A DNA stretch of 64,000 bases from Sisyra terminalis (taxonomy: Eukaryota; Arthropoda; Insecta; Neuroptera; Sisyridae). Positions 32,630 through 44,695 of the stretch are shown here, piece after piece. The stretch is taken from NCBI GenBank assembly GCA_958496175.1, contig OY292274.1:10995689-11059688 (forward strand). Reading direction: 5' to 3'. Position 1 is the stretch's first letter. Each line of letters begins with the position of its first letter. The notes beneath the pieces were generated by a model. The model saw only the letters and a program-made list of their open reading frames with translations, had not been told where the DNA came from and searched no databases. A program made the position numbers and the translations under genes.

Positions 32630-34383
32630 AAAAGCTTTTGAGAAAGCTTATAAAATATTACAATAATTAGTTTATTCCGATATGATATATGAAATAAAAA
32701 AGATGCTGTAATATTTAAAAAAAATGGTTTTAAATATTAGAGGTATACACCCTCTTATTTTAAATAGGGTTGTCATGTTTCAGAAATTTAATTTGATCAA
32801 TTTATTTTCCATTTATTAACCAATGAAGCTTGCAATGTTTAAAAGCAAAAGGACTAAATTGATTTGTTGATGTACTTTTGATGTAGCGAAATTAATTCAA
32901 TATTTCAACCAATTAGTGCGACGTAGTATAATTCAATTTTTACGAGTGATATGTTCGTTTTAAATGATATATATTACCCTCAATAGTTCAGCTTAAATGA
33001 GAGTTAAAAATAAAAATAAACAAACACTGTTCAATGGTTCAATATCTTAGTAAAACTTAAGTTTAAGTTGCGAAAGGGAAATGTATAGTTCAACAAAGCA
33101 TTTTTGAAACTTTTGGTACAAAACAAAGAACTTGTACGTATTCTCTTTCGTCGCTCGTGAAATTTGGCACTTTTATGAAATTTTGATAAATTTTAAATGC
33201 CAAACTTTGGCTTTCGTTTTCGTATTAATAAATAATATGCTTGTCTCTTACAATTTTTATTTTTCCAGCGTCACTCATTCCATATAACTAACTTAAATAT
33301 AAAATTTGGTATTAATCATTCTATTTCCTAATAAATCAAGAATGTATTTTGAATATTGAAGGTTTTTTTTCTGTTTCATAAAACAAAGAAAATTTGAGCA
33401 ACGTCTTAACTCAAAAAATAGTAAGAGAGAAAAAGTTTAGCTACTAAACTCGCATACTTAACATTTCTTAAATATAAAGTTTTTGAAATAAGATAGAAAT
33501 ATCTTTGAAAGAATGTAGAATCCAAGTATTACTTAGAGTAAAACTCATATTTGGAATTCTGAAGGAGAAATTAATAATAGAATCATTATTTTAATACTGG
33601 AGATTAATAAAGTGTAGATAAAGTCGTGCAAAACCTTAGCCGTTACAGTGACTTTAATAAGAAGTTATGCAGATGTGCTTTTGGAAAAAAATAGGGTTTG
33701 AGAATAAAAGTGCTAAGGTTCACTTTGAACAACCCCATCAAGCTCGAATCAGATTTAGGCAATCGAGCTTTGGCGTTTGTCAAGTTCACTCATCTATGGT
33801 CAATTATGAAGTAACAATTAACTCTACTACTTAAACGTATACCACAATTTTTAAAAAATGGATAACACTTATGGACACTCCAAAATTACATCTGAAACGT
33901 TAGAATTCAAAGTTTCGTTTTGCAATACTTACGATTTAGATATTGAAACCTGATAAGCAATTAGGTTTACCATTAATATATATCGTAAACAAATTACGTA
34001 TTGGTTTGGAAATATGAACAAATCATCGACATTTAATAAAGTAATATTTAATATATTAAAATATAAACTAATATAATCATTAGTTTAATAACATTGTTTT
34101 AAAATTTCCAAATAAAAATGAAAAACTACAAATCTGATGAGTGTTGTTATATTACCACCGTATTTCTTAAAAATGTTTTTTTTTGACTCAATAAAACTTC
34201 CCAATTGAAATGTCTAAATTCTACATAAATAAATTTTAATGTCTTGGGTTAGCCAACCAAATTAAACGCTAAATAATAGATATATAATATTACCACAGAA
34301 GAATCTTCGTATTTTATTAAACTCTAATTGAAAACATCCAAAATTTAAACACATGTTGAGAAAATTATTTAATCGATTTCTTC
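32630..34383. other. candidate intron sequence, no feature
   Basis: No supportable gene or repeat on either strand. Confidence 0.45.
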
Positions 34384-34973
34384 AGAATATGTGTAATAGA
34401 CTGATTCAAAAAAAATTAGGAATTTTTTTTTCTTAATTATATCGAAAATATTGTTGGGAATGACCAAACAAAAAATTCTGTACAAGTTTAAGCTATTAAT
34501 ATTAATATTAAGAGGTGCCGCATCGCAAATTTCGATTTTCCATTTAAAGAACATGGGAACAATATTCTCTTGCACTTTGGAATTTTATAGCTCACGTTGG
34601 TGACAAAATTTCGGAATGACCAAGGTATATTCTTGTAGAAAATTGAACGATCTACAAAAAAGGTATCTAACAACAAGTTTATGATATATTTATTCCTTCA
34701 AAAGTTTAGTCGTTCAATTTTCTACAAGAATATACCTTGGTCATTCCGAAATATTGTCACAAACGTGAGCTTTAAAATTCCAAAGTGCAAGAGAATATTG
34801 TTCCCATGTTATTTAAATGGAAAATCGAAATTTGCGATGCGGCACCTCTTAATATTAATATTAAGAGCTTAAAATTTCACAGGATTTTTTTTTGTCATTC
34901 CCAACAATATTTTCGATATAACTAGAAAAAAAAATTCATAATTTTTTTTAATCTGTCTTAATTGTGCAATATG
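34384..34973. repeat. fold-back element B, copy 1 (0.59 kb)
   Basis: Arms share ATATCGAAAATATTGTTGGG, AAGAGGTGCCGCATCGCAAA, TTTCGATTTTCCATTTAAA, CAATATTCTCTTGCACTTT and GGTATATTCTTGTAGAAAAT. Frames 34369-34575, 34488-34676 and 34681-34872 are the arms translated on opposite strands, which is why they look alike. The long inner arm of copy 2 is absent. Confidence 0.8.
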
Positions 34974-35650
34974 ATTTTTTTTTGAAGGAAATGTAATGAT
35001 TTTTGTTCTTGTATTTCAAAATAAAATCAAAAACCTACATTAATGGAGTTTCTAGACTCTAAGGCATCACAAAAGCGAGAACCTCGAATTTTGCAACAGT
35101 GATTACATTTTAAGAATTCAATATGGTTTTTTTAGCTGTTTTACGTATGCAAAAATGTTGACCTAATGAAAATTTGTGCTTTTATTTTTATCAAATCCTT
35201 ATAGATTATTATTTTGGGAAATTGTTTTGGTAATTATTTTTAATGATAGTTTTTAGATGAGATATATCCATATACCTCTAACAAAATTTACTGAAACTTT
35301 AAATACTACATTAAAAGTTATACCCTTGTCCACACTTCTGTATAAATGCTTATATGTGCACCAAGTGGGTTTTAAGTTGATCTCAATTATTTTTTTAACA
35401 TTAATTTACGAAGTATTTTCGAAAAGTAGTTCTTGATTTATATATAAAACAAAATCCCTTTTTACAATTACAGAGTAAAATGTGCAATAGAATATCCGAA
35501 GCTGGTAATTGGTTCATTATGACTTGGAAGAACGTGCTCTTGGAATACTTGCACCCGCAATTTTCACAACCTATCACATTTCCTAGTTATATTTGAATTC
35601 AAAGTGAACTAGTTGATTTTTCGAAGTAAATATTTATTGTTTAACTTTGC
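34974..35650. other. candidate intron sequence, no feature
   Basis: No gene or repeat recognised. Confidence 0.4.
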
Positions 35651-35654
35651 CAGT

Positions 35655-35970
35655 TTATAATTGATATACTTTTTAAGTTCTTAATCGTTTTTTCAAATTT
35701 AAATACATTGAAACAGCAACAAACTTAGGGTAGGAATTTCAAAATAAAATTCTTATCACATGATTACTTCTTATAAAAACTTAATCGATTATTCGAATTT
35801 CATTAGTCAGAGGTGATATATAAATACACCATTTTATATATGCACGGTTTAAAAAACGTACTGTAAGCTTCATTACTATTTCTTTTTTTGTTGATATATT
35901 CTTATTGAGCAACCCTCAGGGTCTATTTACAACAAAAAGGTAACTGCAAGATTTGAACTCACGGCTCTTT
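35655..35970 (+). repeat. CTAG-type element fragment (H6)
   Basis: Matches 16420-16700 of H1: TAGGAATTTCAAAATAAAAT, TACTTCTTATAA, TATATGCACGGTTT.AAAAACGTA and the GATTTGAACTC stretch related to the box B region. Head and tail are both missing. Confidence 0.55.
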
Positions 35971-37910
35971 GCACAAATGTTTGATCACTTGCAATATCAG
36001 AAAAAAATTAAATTAAAAAAAAAACTTTTTTTATGTTATTAAATATATCCTGTTCTCTTCTTCACGTTTCACTACCTGTATCGAATCTCAACAATCTTGA
36101 TTAACTTCAGGTTACTAAAATATTTCACTATCTCACTATTAACGTCAGTGAAATTAAACCTATAAGTACATTAAAAAGATATTTAATTTCAATTTATATA
36201 TTCTTATATTATTTTTATATATTTTTGGGATAGAATAATTAAAAAATCAAAAACACAAAAAAGTTGATTGACAGAGCAGAATAAAGTTTAGGAAACAAAA
36301 TCTTACTTCAAAAAAAAAATGCATTCATTGTTGCAAATGTCCGAGGTAAAGTACTCAAACACTCCACTGTATACAAATTGAATTTAACTTTTTTAATTCA
36401 AGTTCAAATGCTTTAGTATAATAAATTTATTTTATCCAATTACAACTAGCAACAACTAAACTCAAATATTGAAGAAAAAGCTTTTTTTTTCATAAAATTT
36501 ACTACAAATGGGAAAGCATATCAAACCATTGTATTACGACCGGAAAATCAAACTCGAATAATTTCTGCAAGGATATCCGGTAGAAATAATTGGATTTAAT
36601 TTGATAACAAACGGATAAAGTTTGAAATTAAATCAACGGTTTTCAAAAGAGCTACGTAGTAATTTTTTTTGTATCCAAAATATTTTTTCTTTCGATTGGA
36701 TTACGTGCAAACAACAGATGCAACTGGTTTTTTTTAATAGAAAAATTACAGTAAGTTAACAAAGACATATGAAACAAGCAAATAAAAAATAATTGCCAGC
36801 AAAGAAATTGGAACAGTTTTGCAAGGTACCTAAAAATTGTCCTTTTTTATATTGAAATCTCAAGAAATCATCAATTTTATAAGTGTTCGAATTTAGAGAA
36901 GGTATCAATTTAATGATGACTTTGAAATTTCATTTTACCCATTGTTGCCTGTTTGATTTGGAAATTTTTTAAAGGAGCTAGTGTTTCACAAATTTATTAT
37001 TATTTTTTTACTTTTTGTCGAGAAAAATGTTATAAAATTGCTTTTAACTTGTTAAAAGTTTTTGTCAAAATCCTAGTTGTATTCATAATACTGATAAATT
37101 TAATCATTAAATTGAAGTTTTCGTTTCTTTTGAGGAAAAGAAAAACACAAATAATTGAAACTTGTGTCAATGACAAAAATGTGAAAAATTATCCGATTGG
37201 ATTATAGGATTATGATCTTGACGATCAGGAAAATAAATGAAGAAAATATGAAAAAAATATTTGTTGATTAAATTTTAAACATTTTTTTAGAGGTGAAATA
37301 ACAAATTAATTTAAACTATTTTCAAAGTTTACCATAAGAACCGTGTAACAATTAAAATTGAGAAATAGTACGTTCTAATTACTGATATCAATTGTTAATT
37401 TCAAAAGTGTTTTTTTCATGCGTTTAAATTGAATTTTTCTATCGTACAACAATCACTTGCAAACGATTTCAAGTTGTTCTGTGAGGATTTCAATGAAATA
37501 ATTTAATAATTGTAATTTCAGTTAATTAGAGCAAATAGTTTCATAGAAATGAAGCTTAATTTAATCATTGCAATCGTTTGTAGTTTGTAATTCTGAAAAA
37601 GCGTTTTAGTATTTCCGAGATTTCCTGCATTGAAGTTACGACATTCAACAAGTTTCTCACAAAAAGTATTTTTCGTTGTTTGATAGTTTTAAATGTGTAG
37701 CTTTTGCATTTATAGATTGAAAACTGTATATGATAAACTTTAGATTTTGAAAAACAATAATAAACAATAAAGTTTAATTTTACGTGAAAAATATTGATTT
37801 TATAGAATTACTTTGGCTTTTGATGGCTTCAAAGTATTTTTAAATTGTTTATAAACAAGGAATTTATTTTCATGAACACGAGTGACTGTAAATTTTGGAT
37901 TGTTACAAAC
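35971..37910. other. candidate intron sequence, no feature
   Basis: The 84-codon frame at 36953-37207 is Lys/Phe/Ile-rich and unsupported. Nothing else was noted. Confidence 0.4.
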
Positions 37911-38088
37911 CTCTTGAGAAGTGCTTCTTGTCCAACAACAAAAACAATACGACAGGTTCAAACAATCGTCACCTTCATTTTCGTAACGTTTTTTAGTTCG
38001 TCGACGTTTGCGTACTCTTGGCCTTATGTACATATAATTTGAAAATCTTCGATGGGAATGCCTCACAATTGATACCCAATCAATCATA
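37911..38088 (-). CDS. candidate first coding exon of the same host gene
   Basis: On the minus strand a T/A-rich tract ending ...ATTCATCAG is followed at once by TATG. The frame gives 59 codons beginning MIDWVSIVRHSHRRFSNYMY, with a strongly basic segment (RPRVRKRRRTKKRY, about residues 22-35), an acidic turn (ENEGDD), a Cys cluster (CLNLSYCFCCW, about residues 42-52) and TRSTSQE. It ends in phase 0 before donor GTTTGTAA, which fits the phase-0 start of 27488-27658. The basic segment could be a nuclear or membrane-proximal signal, and the Cys cluster could be a palmitoylation or metal site. Both are guesses. The protein is not recognised. The plus-strand frame at 37845-38042 is its shadow. 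Confidence 0.5.
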
Positions 38089-38449
38089 CTGATGAATTTT
38101 TTTCACCACTTTTTTTTTTAAAAAACACGCACTTAACTTAACTAATAAACTGATTTTGGCTTCATAGATTTATATTAAATAGATTGACAGAGAACACGTT
38201 TAAGAAGGCACGTGAAGTTGAAGTAGAAGTAAAACTTTAAAAGTTCTTAAAAAAAATAACTTAGCGATTTAGGTCGTGAAGTTGATTCTTTTTTACGAAA
38301 AATCGAGAGATTTTGGTGCAAAAACGACATTGTAAAATGAACGGTATTTTTGCGAAATTGCCAATGTGGAGTTTTGAAAAATTTCAGCACTTTAGTTGGA
38401 GACACAGTTGTGTGATGTGTCTTGTATCGGGAAATGTACAAGTACCACC

Positions 38450-38700
38450 TTCCTGACACAGTGAGTTTTATTATATTCCATCACAGAATGTGAGGAAAAT
38501 ATCGAGGGAAGTCTACAACGCTCGTGTCGTTCTCCGCACTCTTTGATTCTCGGGGTTCTCGCGGCGACGCTCAAGGGACAAACTGGGAGAGAACTGGCGA
38601 CGGAGAGACAACAACGACGCTTTGAAAAACGACGCTCAATTGGCGGCATCAGTTTGCACAAGGCATGCATCAGCCGAATCAAACGCAATGTCATAACAAA
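38450..38700 (-). promoter_or_regulatory. GC-rich island: possible promoter and non-coding first exon
   Basis: This is the most GC- and CpG-rich stretch of the window (several CGTCG/GCGACG repeats), in sharp contrast to its surroundings, and unique here. It lies 0.4 kb upstream of the candidate first coding exon, on the same strand. A donor-like GAAG/GTGGTAC occurs at about 38448. The 100-codon frame across it shows no domain and I read it as 5' UTR. An alternative is that this is part of a single-copy mobile element. Confidence 0.4.
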
Positions 38701-38822
38701 CTGTGTACCATTTTTCTAATAAAATAGTTCTATTTTTGAACAAACAAATTGAAAAATATGAGAAATATGATCAAAAAAATTGTCCAGTTTTTAAGGTAGG
38801 TATCTCATTTCCGAAACAGACA

Positions 38823-41138
38823 ATCTATACTAATATATAAAATTCTTACGTCTGTCTGTACATTTCGATTTTGAACCCAACTTTAGGGTAAATATTTGTT
38901 TCAAGAGGCCCTTATTCCGAATTTAACATTTTTAAAATTTTTGTCTGTCTGTATGACCCAATTTAACTAAATAACGGAACTACCAAATTTAATGAAATGT
39001 GGTATTAAGATACATCACAATTTCCCACGCATGTAAGTCTACTTTTCATTCCTTAAAAATAATAAAAGAAGACATTCCTTAGGGATGAAACAAAAAAATT
39101 TTACTTTAGACCGATGAGTTATATATCATTGGAAAGGGAATTAAAAGTTAGAAAATAATCTGTAAAAATATTTTTAGTTGAACTGATAAAAAGCACAGTA
39201 AATTCAATTTAAAGTCTAATAAATTACCTCTTTGAAATATAAACCTTTATATATATATATATATATATAAAATACATAGTTGATGTTAATATCAGAATGG
39301 CTTACGTATCAGACATTCTGATTGCTCCTAATTAAAAATTGTTGTATTTTTTTACAAAATTGTTGTAAATAGATCCTTAGGGTTGCTCAGTAAGGAAATA
39401 TAAACGAAAAAAAGTAAACGTAGTAGTAAGAATAATAATAATAATAATAGTAATAAAGCTGAAAATAAATACGTTTTTAAAATCCTGTATTTATACATCC
39501 CCTCTGACTGATGAAATTTTAATAATTGATGTATTCCTTATAAGAAGTAGACTTTTGATAAGATTTTTTTTTTTGAAAATTCCTACCCGAAAACGGTAAA
39601 AGAGAATGACTCAGTTTGTATGAGAAAATGTAGAGTTAATCAACAATCGAAATTTTAAATTTAATAAGTCATATTAATAAATAAAAAGGTAATTAAAAAT
39701 AAGTTTCTGTTGTTGTTATATCATTTTAATAACAGCATTTTAACTAACGTCATTTTACTTAATTATAATGAAAGTTTATGCAGTAGGTACTTATAACAAA
39801 TACCAAAAAGGTGGTTTTAAATTTTTGTTTGGTTTTCAACAATCAAACTTTTTAAAATCTAATTTTATGAAACCAATGATTGTGACCGGCAGCAATTATA
39901 TATTCTGCTGAAAAGCATTAAGGGAGTAATTTTTTATTATATATTTCATTATCAATTAAAATATACAATCCTACAAACTAACTTTTCTTCGGTATTTAAA
40001 ACAATTTGTAAACCAATTATTGTTATTGGAAATAAATAAAATATTCGGATTTACTTCCACACTTTCTATTTCCCACAAATTTGTACGTACAACCTCCAAA
40101 TGTGCGAAATCAAATTGCTTTTTAGTCATGATAATTTTGACAAATTATAATTTTGATAAATTTGACAATTTTGTATGTACAACGTCAAAATGTGCGATGT
40201 CGAATTACTTTTTAGTCATGATAATCAAAATAAAAGTCATAATTTTTTCCATTTTCCATTGTATTTTCAAATATAAATGCATAATTGTGTCGATGAAATT
40301 TGGAAAGAGTTTTTCTTATACGATCCAGATATTTAATAAGAAAAGTTTATTTGAGAATTCCTCCTCTAAAAGAGTGGAAAATGGTGGCAAAGTTTGTACA
40401 GTATAACGTCTAATAAACAATCGAAATTTCAAATTTCATAACCAAAGTACCGTTAATGATGAAATGTTATTACCCTTTATTATAAAACTGTAACTATGTA
40501 AAATTAGTGAGCGAATATCGAGTAGCGAGAAATTCGGCGAACTAAAAGAACATGGTTTAATTATATAGTTGAAATTCAGATATTTTAATAATAAGTGCAA
40601 AGATACACAATGGTTATACTTGATTATGGAGGAACTGAGTTTCGTGCAATTGAACAAATTTCAATTTGGCGGTAGTTTTGTACATTGCAGTAATGTAATA
40701 GTTTTGATAAAAAGGTTTATTCGGGAATCGAGACAATGACATGGAATTCCTTTTATTATTCAAAAACTAGATCCTTATCTTCTGTTATTTTCACGCGAGT
40801 ATTTTGAAAACTTTCGACTGTTTTTAATTTATAGATTATTTGGTTCACGATAGATATACCTACCGCAGGTATACGTAATTGAACATACTTTTTTTAGATA
40901 TTTATAAATATTTTTTGAAAATTAATTGATGTATACATATAACTTTTTTATTCTAAGCAACAGTATATTAAATATGTCTTTTTAAAGTTGACAAAATAGT
41001 GTTTTTAAGTATGATTATGTTTTTCGTAATGAAATAAGAAAATTGAAAATTTTCATATAATACTACAAATGGCAAATCATAAAGGAAAATATAATCTACA
41101 CCTGCGTTACGCAGACGAAGTCGCGGGGATCAGCTAGT
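38823..41138 (-). mobile_element. CTAG-type element H3 (~2.3 kb, complete ends)
   Basis: The minus-strand head at 41138 is ACTAGCTGATCCCCGCGACT, then TCGTCTGCGTAACG. The tail at 38823 is ACAGACAGACGTAAGAATTT, then TATATATTAGTATAGAT. It aligns with H1 without the H2 insert, and so shows the undisturbed form of the family: head, body shared with H4/H5, tRNA-like segment, (TA)n, tail. The 128-codon frame at 40020-40406 lies inside it and overlaps the conserved stretch noted at 15726-15998. Confidence 0.75.
39247..39270. repeat. (TA)n microsatellite in H3
   Basis: About 11 TA units at the junction between tRNA-like segment and tail, the same place at which H1 has a shorter TA run (18128-18140). 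An AAT-rich tract lies at about 39425-39455. Confidence 0.8.
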
Positions 41139-42097
41139 ACGCAAATAATTCAAATGAATTTTTAACATTTGTTAGTCCTACTTGATTACCTCCTTTTCAA
41201 TCGAAGCCGTTTTAAAATTTTTGTTTGCGTCACGAATTGAGATAATTGAACTGGAGTTAAAACGAATTGAAATCTTAAGAAAATTATCAAAAAAAAAAAA
41301 AATGTATAGTTGTATAAATTTAGAACTTCAATATAATTAATCTCAATTCGCGTCATATTTCATAAAATATAATGAACCAATACTTACTAGCGATTTCGCA
41401 AGCGTAACATGATAATATCTCATCAGATTTACTAATTAATTTTATTATCTGTCGAAAACTTTTTACTTTTATTTTAACCTCTTGCATTTCAATAAAAAAG
41501 CCTTGACCTCAAAATTTCTTTTTTAACAAAAAAAAGTGCACTTAAACCAATGGACAAAAAAATGTTTTAAATTTAGGGTTTTCAATTGATTGCACCTTGC
41601 AGGCATAGACAAACAAAGAAACATTCTGTTAAGTATATTTACGTAAAGAAGAGAAAAAATGACCTTATTGTAAATCACTTAATTACGAATTGAGAAAAAG
41701 ATGATGTTTTTGCTATTGTTAAACGGTTTGTAAACTCTCAGAAGTTGGAATAAAAAAATGAATTTTCTCACGATGCCAGTTTCTTCCTCTTTTGTCATCA
41801 ATAAGTTTTTAAGTGAAAGCTTTAGCATCGTTGAAATTATGACTTAGAAAATTTTACTATGTTTCTAATGTATGTGCACGCTTGCGTACTCACTGCTTGA
41901 GAAAAGTCGCTCTAACAACCTTAGTGAATTGAAAATTGTTTACATAAACATTGCTTTATTATTCTATTAAAAACATTCTTAAAAGTATGCTGAAAATAAA
42001 TACACAATATTATTGTTATTATAGGTAACTTGTAAGGATTAGCAAAGAGAAGATTATTTTGATTCAGTCTGTCAACGTCTGTGACACATCAACAAAA
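41139..42097. repeat. second copy of the 60-240 repeat; otherwise empty
   Basis: Between 41870 and 42000 lie TGTGCACGCTTGCGTACTC, CTGCTTGAGAAAA and TAAACATTGCTTTATTATTC, related to 60-200. The rest has no feature. Confidence 0.4.
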
Positions 42098-42205
42098 ATG
42101 TCCGTACAAAGTTACTTGTTTTTAATTTCATTAGCCACTTTATGGACTTATTTTATTGTGCATTGGTTACCTAAGATATTAGGACAAGATAAGCTGACTT
42201 ATTAA
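42098..42205 (+). CDS. candidate small ORF, 35 aa, membrane or signal anchor
   Basis: ATG in a good insect start context (CAACAAAAATG) opens MSVQSYLFLISLATLWTYFI, then VHWLPKILGQDKLTY and a stop. Residues 5-24 are one continuous hydrophobic helix. It might be a first exon with a signal anchor, a micropeptide or chance. There is no homology I can name. Confidence 0.25.
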   Translation: MSVQSYLFLISLATLWTYFIVHWLPKILGQDKLTY

Positions 42206-43689
42206 ATTATGGAGACTTGAAAGAAGGTTGAAAGCTTTGTAAGAGATTTTAGTTTCTGTTTTTGATTCTTCGCTTGATTTTTAGGTAAAACTAATTTATT
42301 CTTCTTTTCAAGTTCAGAAAAAATATACCATTCTTAATACAGCATTAAAAATATATAGAATTTCGAGAAGGAAAGATTTGAAAGCTTAACTGGATATGTT
42401 GGGTCCTACAGCCGTTTTTGGTATTAATTTGTTTTCTTTTTGGGAAATTTCAGGTAGGTTGAATATAATCTATTTCTCTTTTTAAAATGGTTTTGGGGAT
42501 TTTGGATAAGAATGTGGTTTTACAACATAGAGTTGTCTGTAATCAAACTTTACCAAACTTTTAGGGTGGTTAGCGAATTTATTGCATTTTTAAATCCTTT
42601 AACTATTTTTGCGATTTTGATGGTGAAAAATTTCGGAGATGATAATTAACACACTTCCGGTATTCCAATCAAGGTGAAGTTTTGCATATAGACTTATGCC
42701 ACCTTACATACTTAGGAATAAACTAGGATAAGGCACGTCGGATTTTGAGAACTAATAAGAATTGTTTGAATTATTTTCGAAATTCCTCTAAGTATTGTTT
42801 ACTTAAAGGAAATGAACATTAGTTTTGACATTTAATGTCAACGATTGTATTCAAATATTTAAATCGTAAGATATTAGTTTGAATTATAGGGTTAAAACTG
42901 TGGTGCATTTTTATTAATAAAAAAAAAATCCTAAAATATTTGTGAAATAAAAGATGCAAGTAAAATTTATTTCAAAAATATAAATCTGTTTAAGGTTTCC
43001 ATCCTGTAATAATTTGGTAATAGTTAAGTGGTTTTTTGGCACTTTTGTGTTAGATTTGTTCTTTACGCTATGCACAAATTAACATGAGTCCAAACTTGTA
43101 TAAGCTTGAATATGCGAAAGTCTAAACATTCCAAAAATGACATAACATTAATGTGATATAAATTATTAAGAGAAAAGTTTTATTAAATATAAAACTGTTC
43201 AAGAAAATGATACATATTATGCAGCTAATATTCACAATAAAGTTGATAATAACATCGATACATTATGTTGCAAATTGAAATACTAATATTTTAAATATAT
43301 TGCAACTTAATAATTGCCAAGTTTTTCAAATTGACGTAAAACATTACAATAAACCTGATGTATTCTAAATGCTACCCTTGCTTCAGATGTATTATGATAT
43401 TTTTGAACTGACCAAAAAAAACTTTATTTGGATTTGTAATTGTGTTATGGGAATTTTTGAAATAATTGTTATTTTTACATTAATTATATTTTTGTGTAAA
43501 TATTCATTATTTATATTGTAATACTTTTTGGTTTGTATAAATTAATTCTAAAACTGAATTAAATATTCATTTGTATCTTTAGGGTATTTATTCAAATTCT
43601 GTCATTACTTCAAAAATTTGACTTTATTTTTTGCACAAATCTTGTCAAGCTTTAATCTTTATGCCTAATGGGCTAATTTCCCCAACATC
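42206..43689. other. no gene seen
   Basis: AT-rich DNA without a supportable frame. Confidence 0.4.
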
Positions 43690-43790
43690 AATATCAGGCA
43701 ACGTTTCATTTTCTACTTTGTTTTTAGATTTACTTGTGAATAAATTGAGCCATAATGAAAATTTAGCAACAAAAATGAAAAGTTTGATCG
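43690..43790 (+). repeat. short dispersed repeat D, copy 2
   Basis: ATCAATATCAGGCAACGTTT, then CATTTTCTACTTTG, then AATAAATTGAGCCATAATGA matches 58148-58230 closely. The 156-codon frame 43631-44101 runs through it and the next 300 bp. It is Phe/Ile/Leu-rich with no domain, and I do not support it as a gene. Confidence 0.5.
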
Positions 43791-44101
43791 TTTTGCTGCA
43801 AATATTTAGAGAACAAAATATAAAAACAATAATCTTTATTAATTTGATACAGGGAAAAGATCAAAGAACACATGTTATTGCATCACATTTAATAATATCT
43901 ACTTTGGATAATATTGGCGATATTAGCGACTTCGTTCTGAATATTTTCTGCATAGTAAATTATCATTTTCTTGGATTGTTTTGTTTTCACTGGAAATTTT
44001 CACTTAATATTTTGTATTACATTGCTGTTTTGACGTTTTTAAAAAATTTGGAATGTTTAGATCTCAATTTTCCAATTTATATGAATTCAAACCAATTTTA
44101 A

Positions 44102-44695
44102 TTCGTAAGGCAGCGTAAAAGACAAATCTAAAACGATATCGACAAAAAACAAACTAAGAAATTTTTACAAAATGTAAAAGACAAAATGTAGCATTAGATG
44201 GCAATTATTCATTCCAAACTGTTATTGGCTTACACAATACGAACAATAATTTCGTATGCAATTTTATTTAATTGAACATTCTCTCATTTGCAACCATAAG
44301 TGCAGTATTACGTGGGGGTGTCTTAATCGATGCTAATCTGAAACTGGGAGAGGAAATATTAAAAAAGCGGAGTAAAACTCAGTTTGAAAAAAAAAATGGA
44401 CAGCAAAAAGAAAAGTTTAGAAAACCGAACTTTGTCATTTTTCGATTCAAAATTTAATATAAACTTATCATCATCACTTGAATGCTCAGTTCAGGGCAGC
44501 AAATACGTGCAATACTGGCAACAATGCATCAGCAATTACATGCATGTACTAGTTTGTGATTAGACAAGCTAAATCTTGGTAGAAATAATCTCTAAATGTT
44601 TTTGTATAAATGTAAAAATAAAAGCAATTTTTTAACGTTTTCATTGAATAACTGGCATCAATTTTTGTAATTATATTCACCAGACTGATTTCAAA
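44102..44695. other. no gene seen
   Basis: AT-rich DNA. The 61-codon frame at 44272-44457 is unsupported. Confidence 0.4.

Noticed and set aside
34369..34872. Three overlapping ORFs with similar peptides, also at 45636-45857
   Set aside because: Translated palindrome arms of fold-back B.
38392..38694. 100-codon ORF over the GC-rich island
   Set aside because: Long frame expected from GC-rich DNA; no domain and no splice-compatible phase to the next exon, so read as possible 5' UTR.
40020..40406. 128-codon plus ORF
   Set aside because: Lies antisense inside element H3; shared with other copies of the repeat, two of which have stops; treated as repeat DNA.
43631..44101. 156-codon plus-strand ORF
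   Set aside because: Phe/Ile/Leu-rich, no domain, and its 5' part is dispersed repeat D, which also occurs at 58148-58340 without a matching frame.
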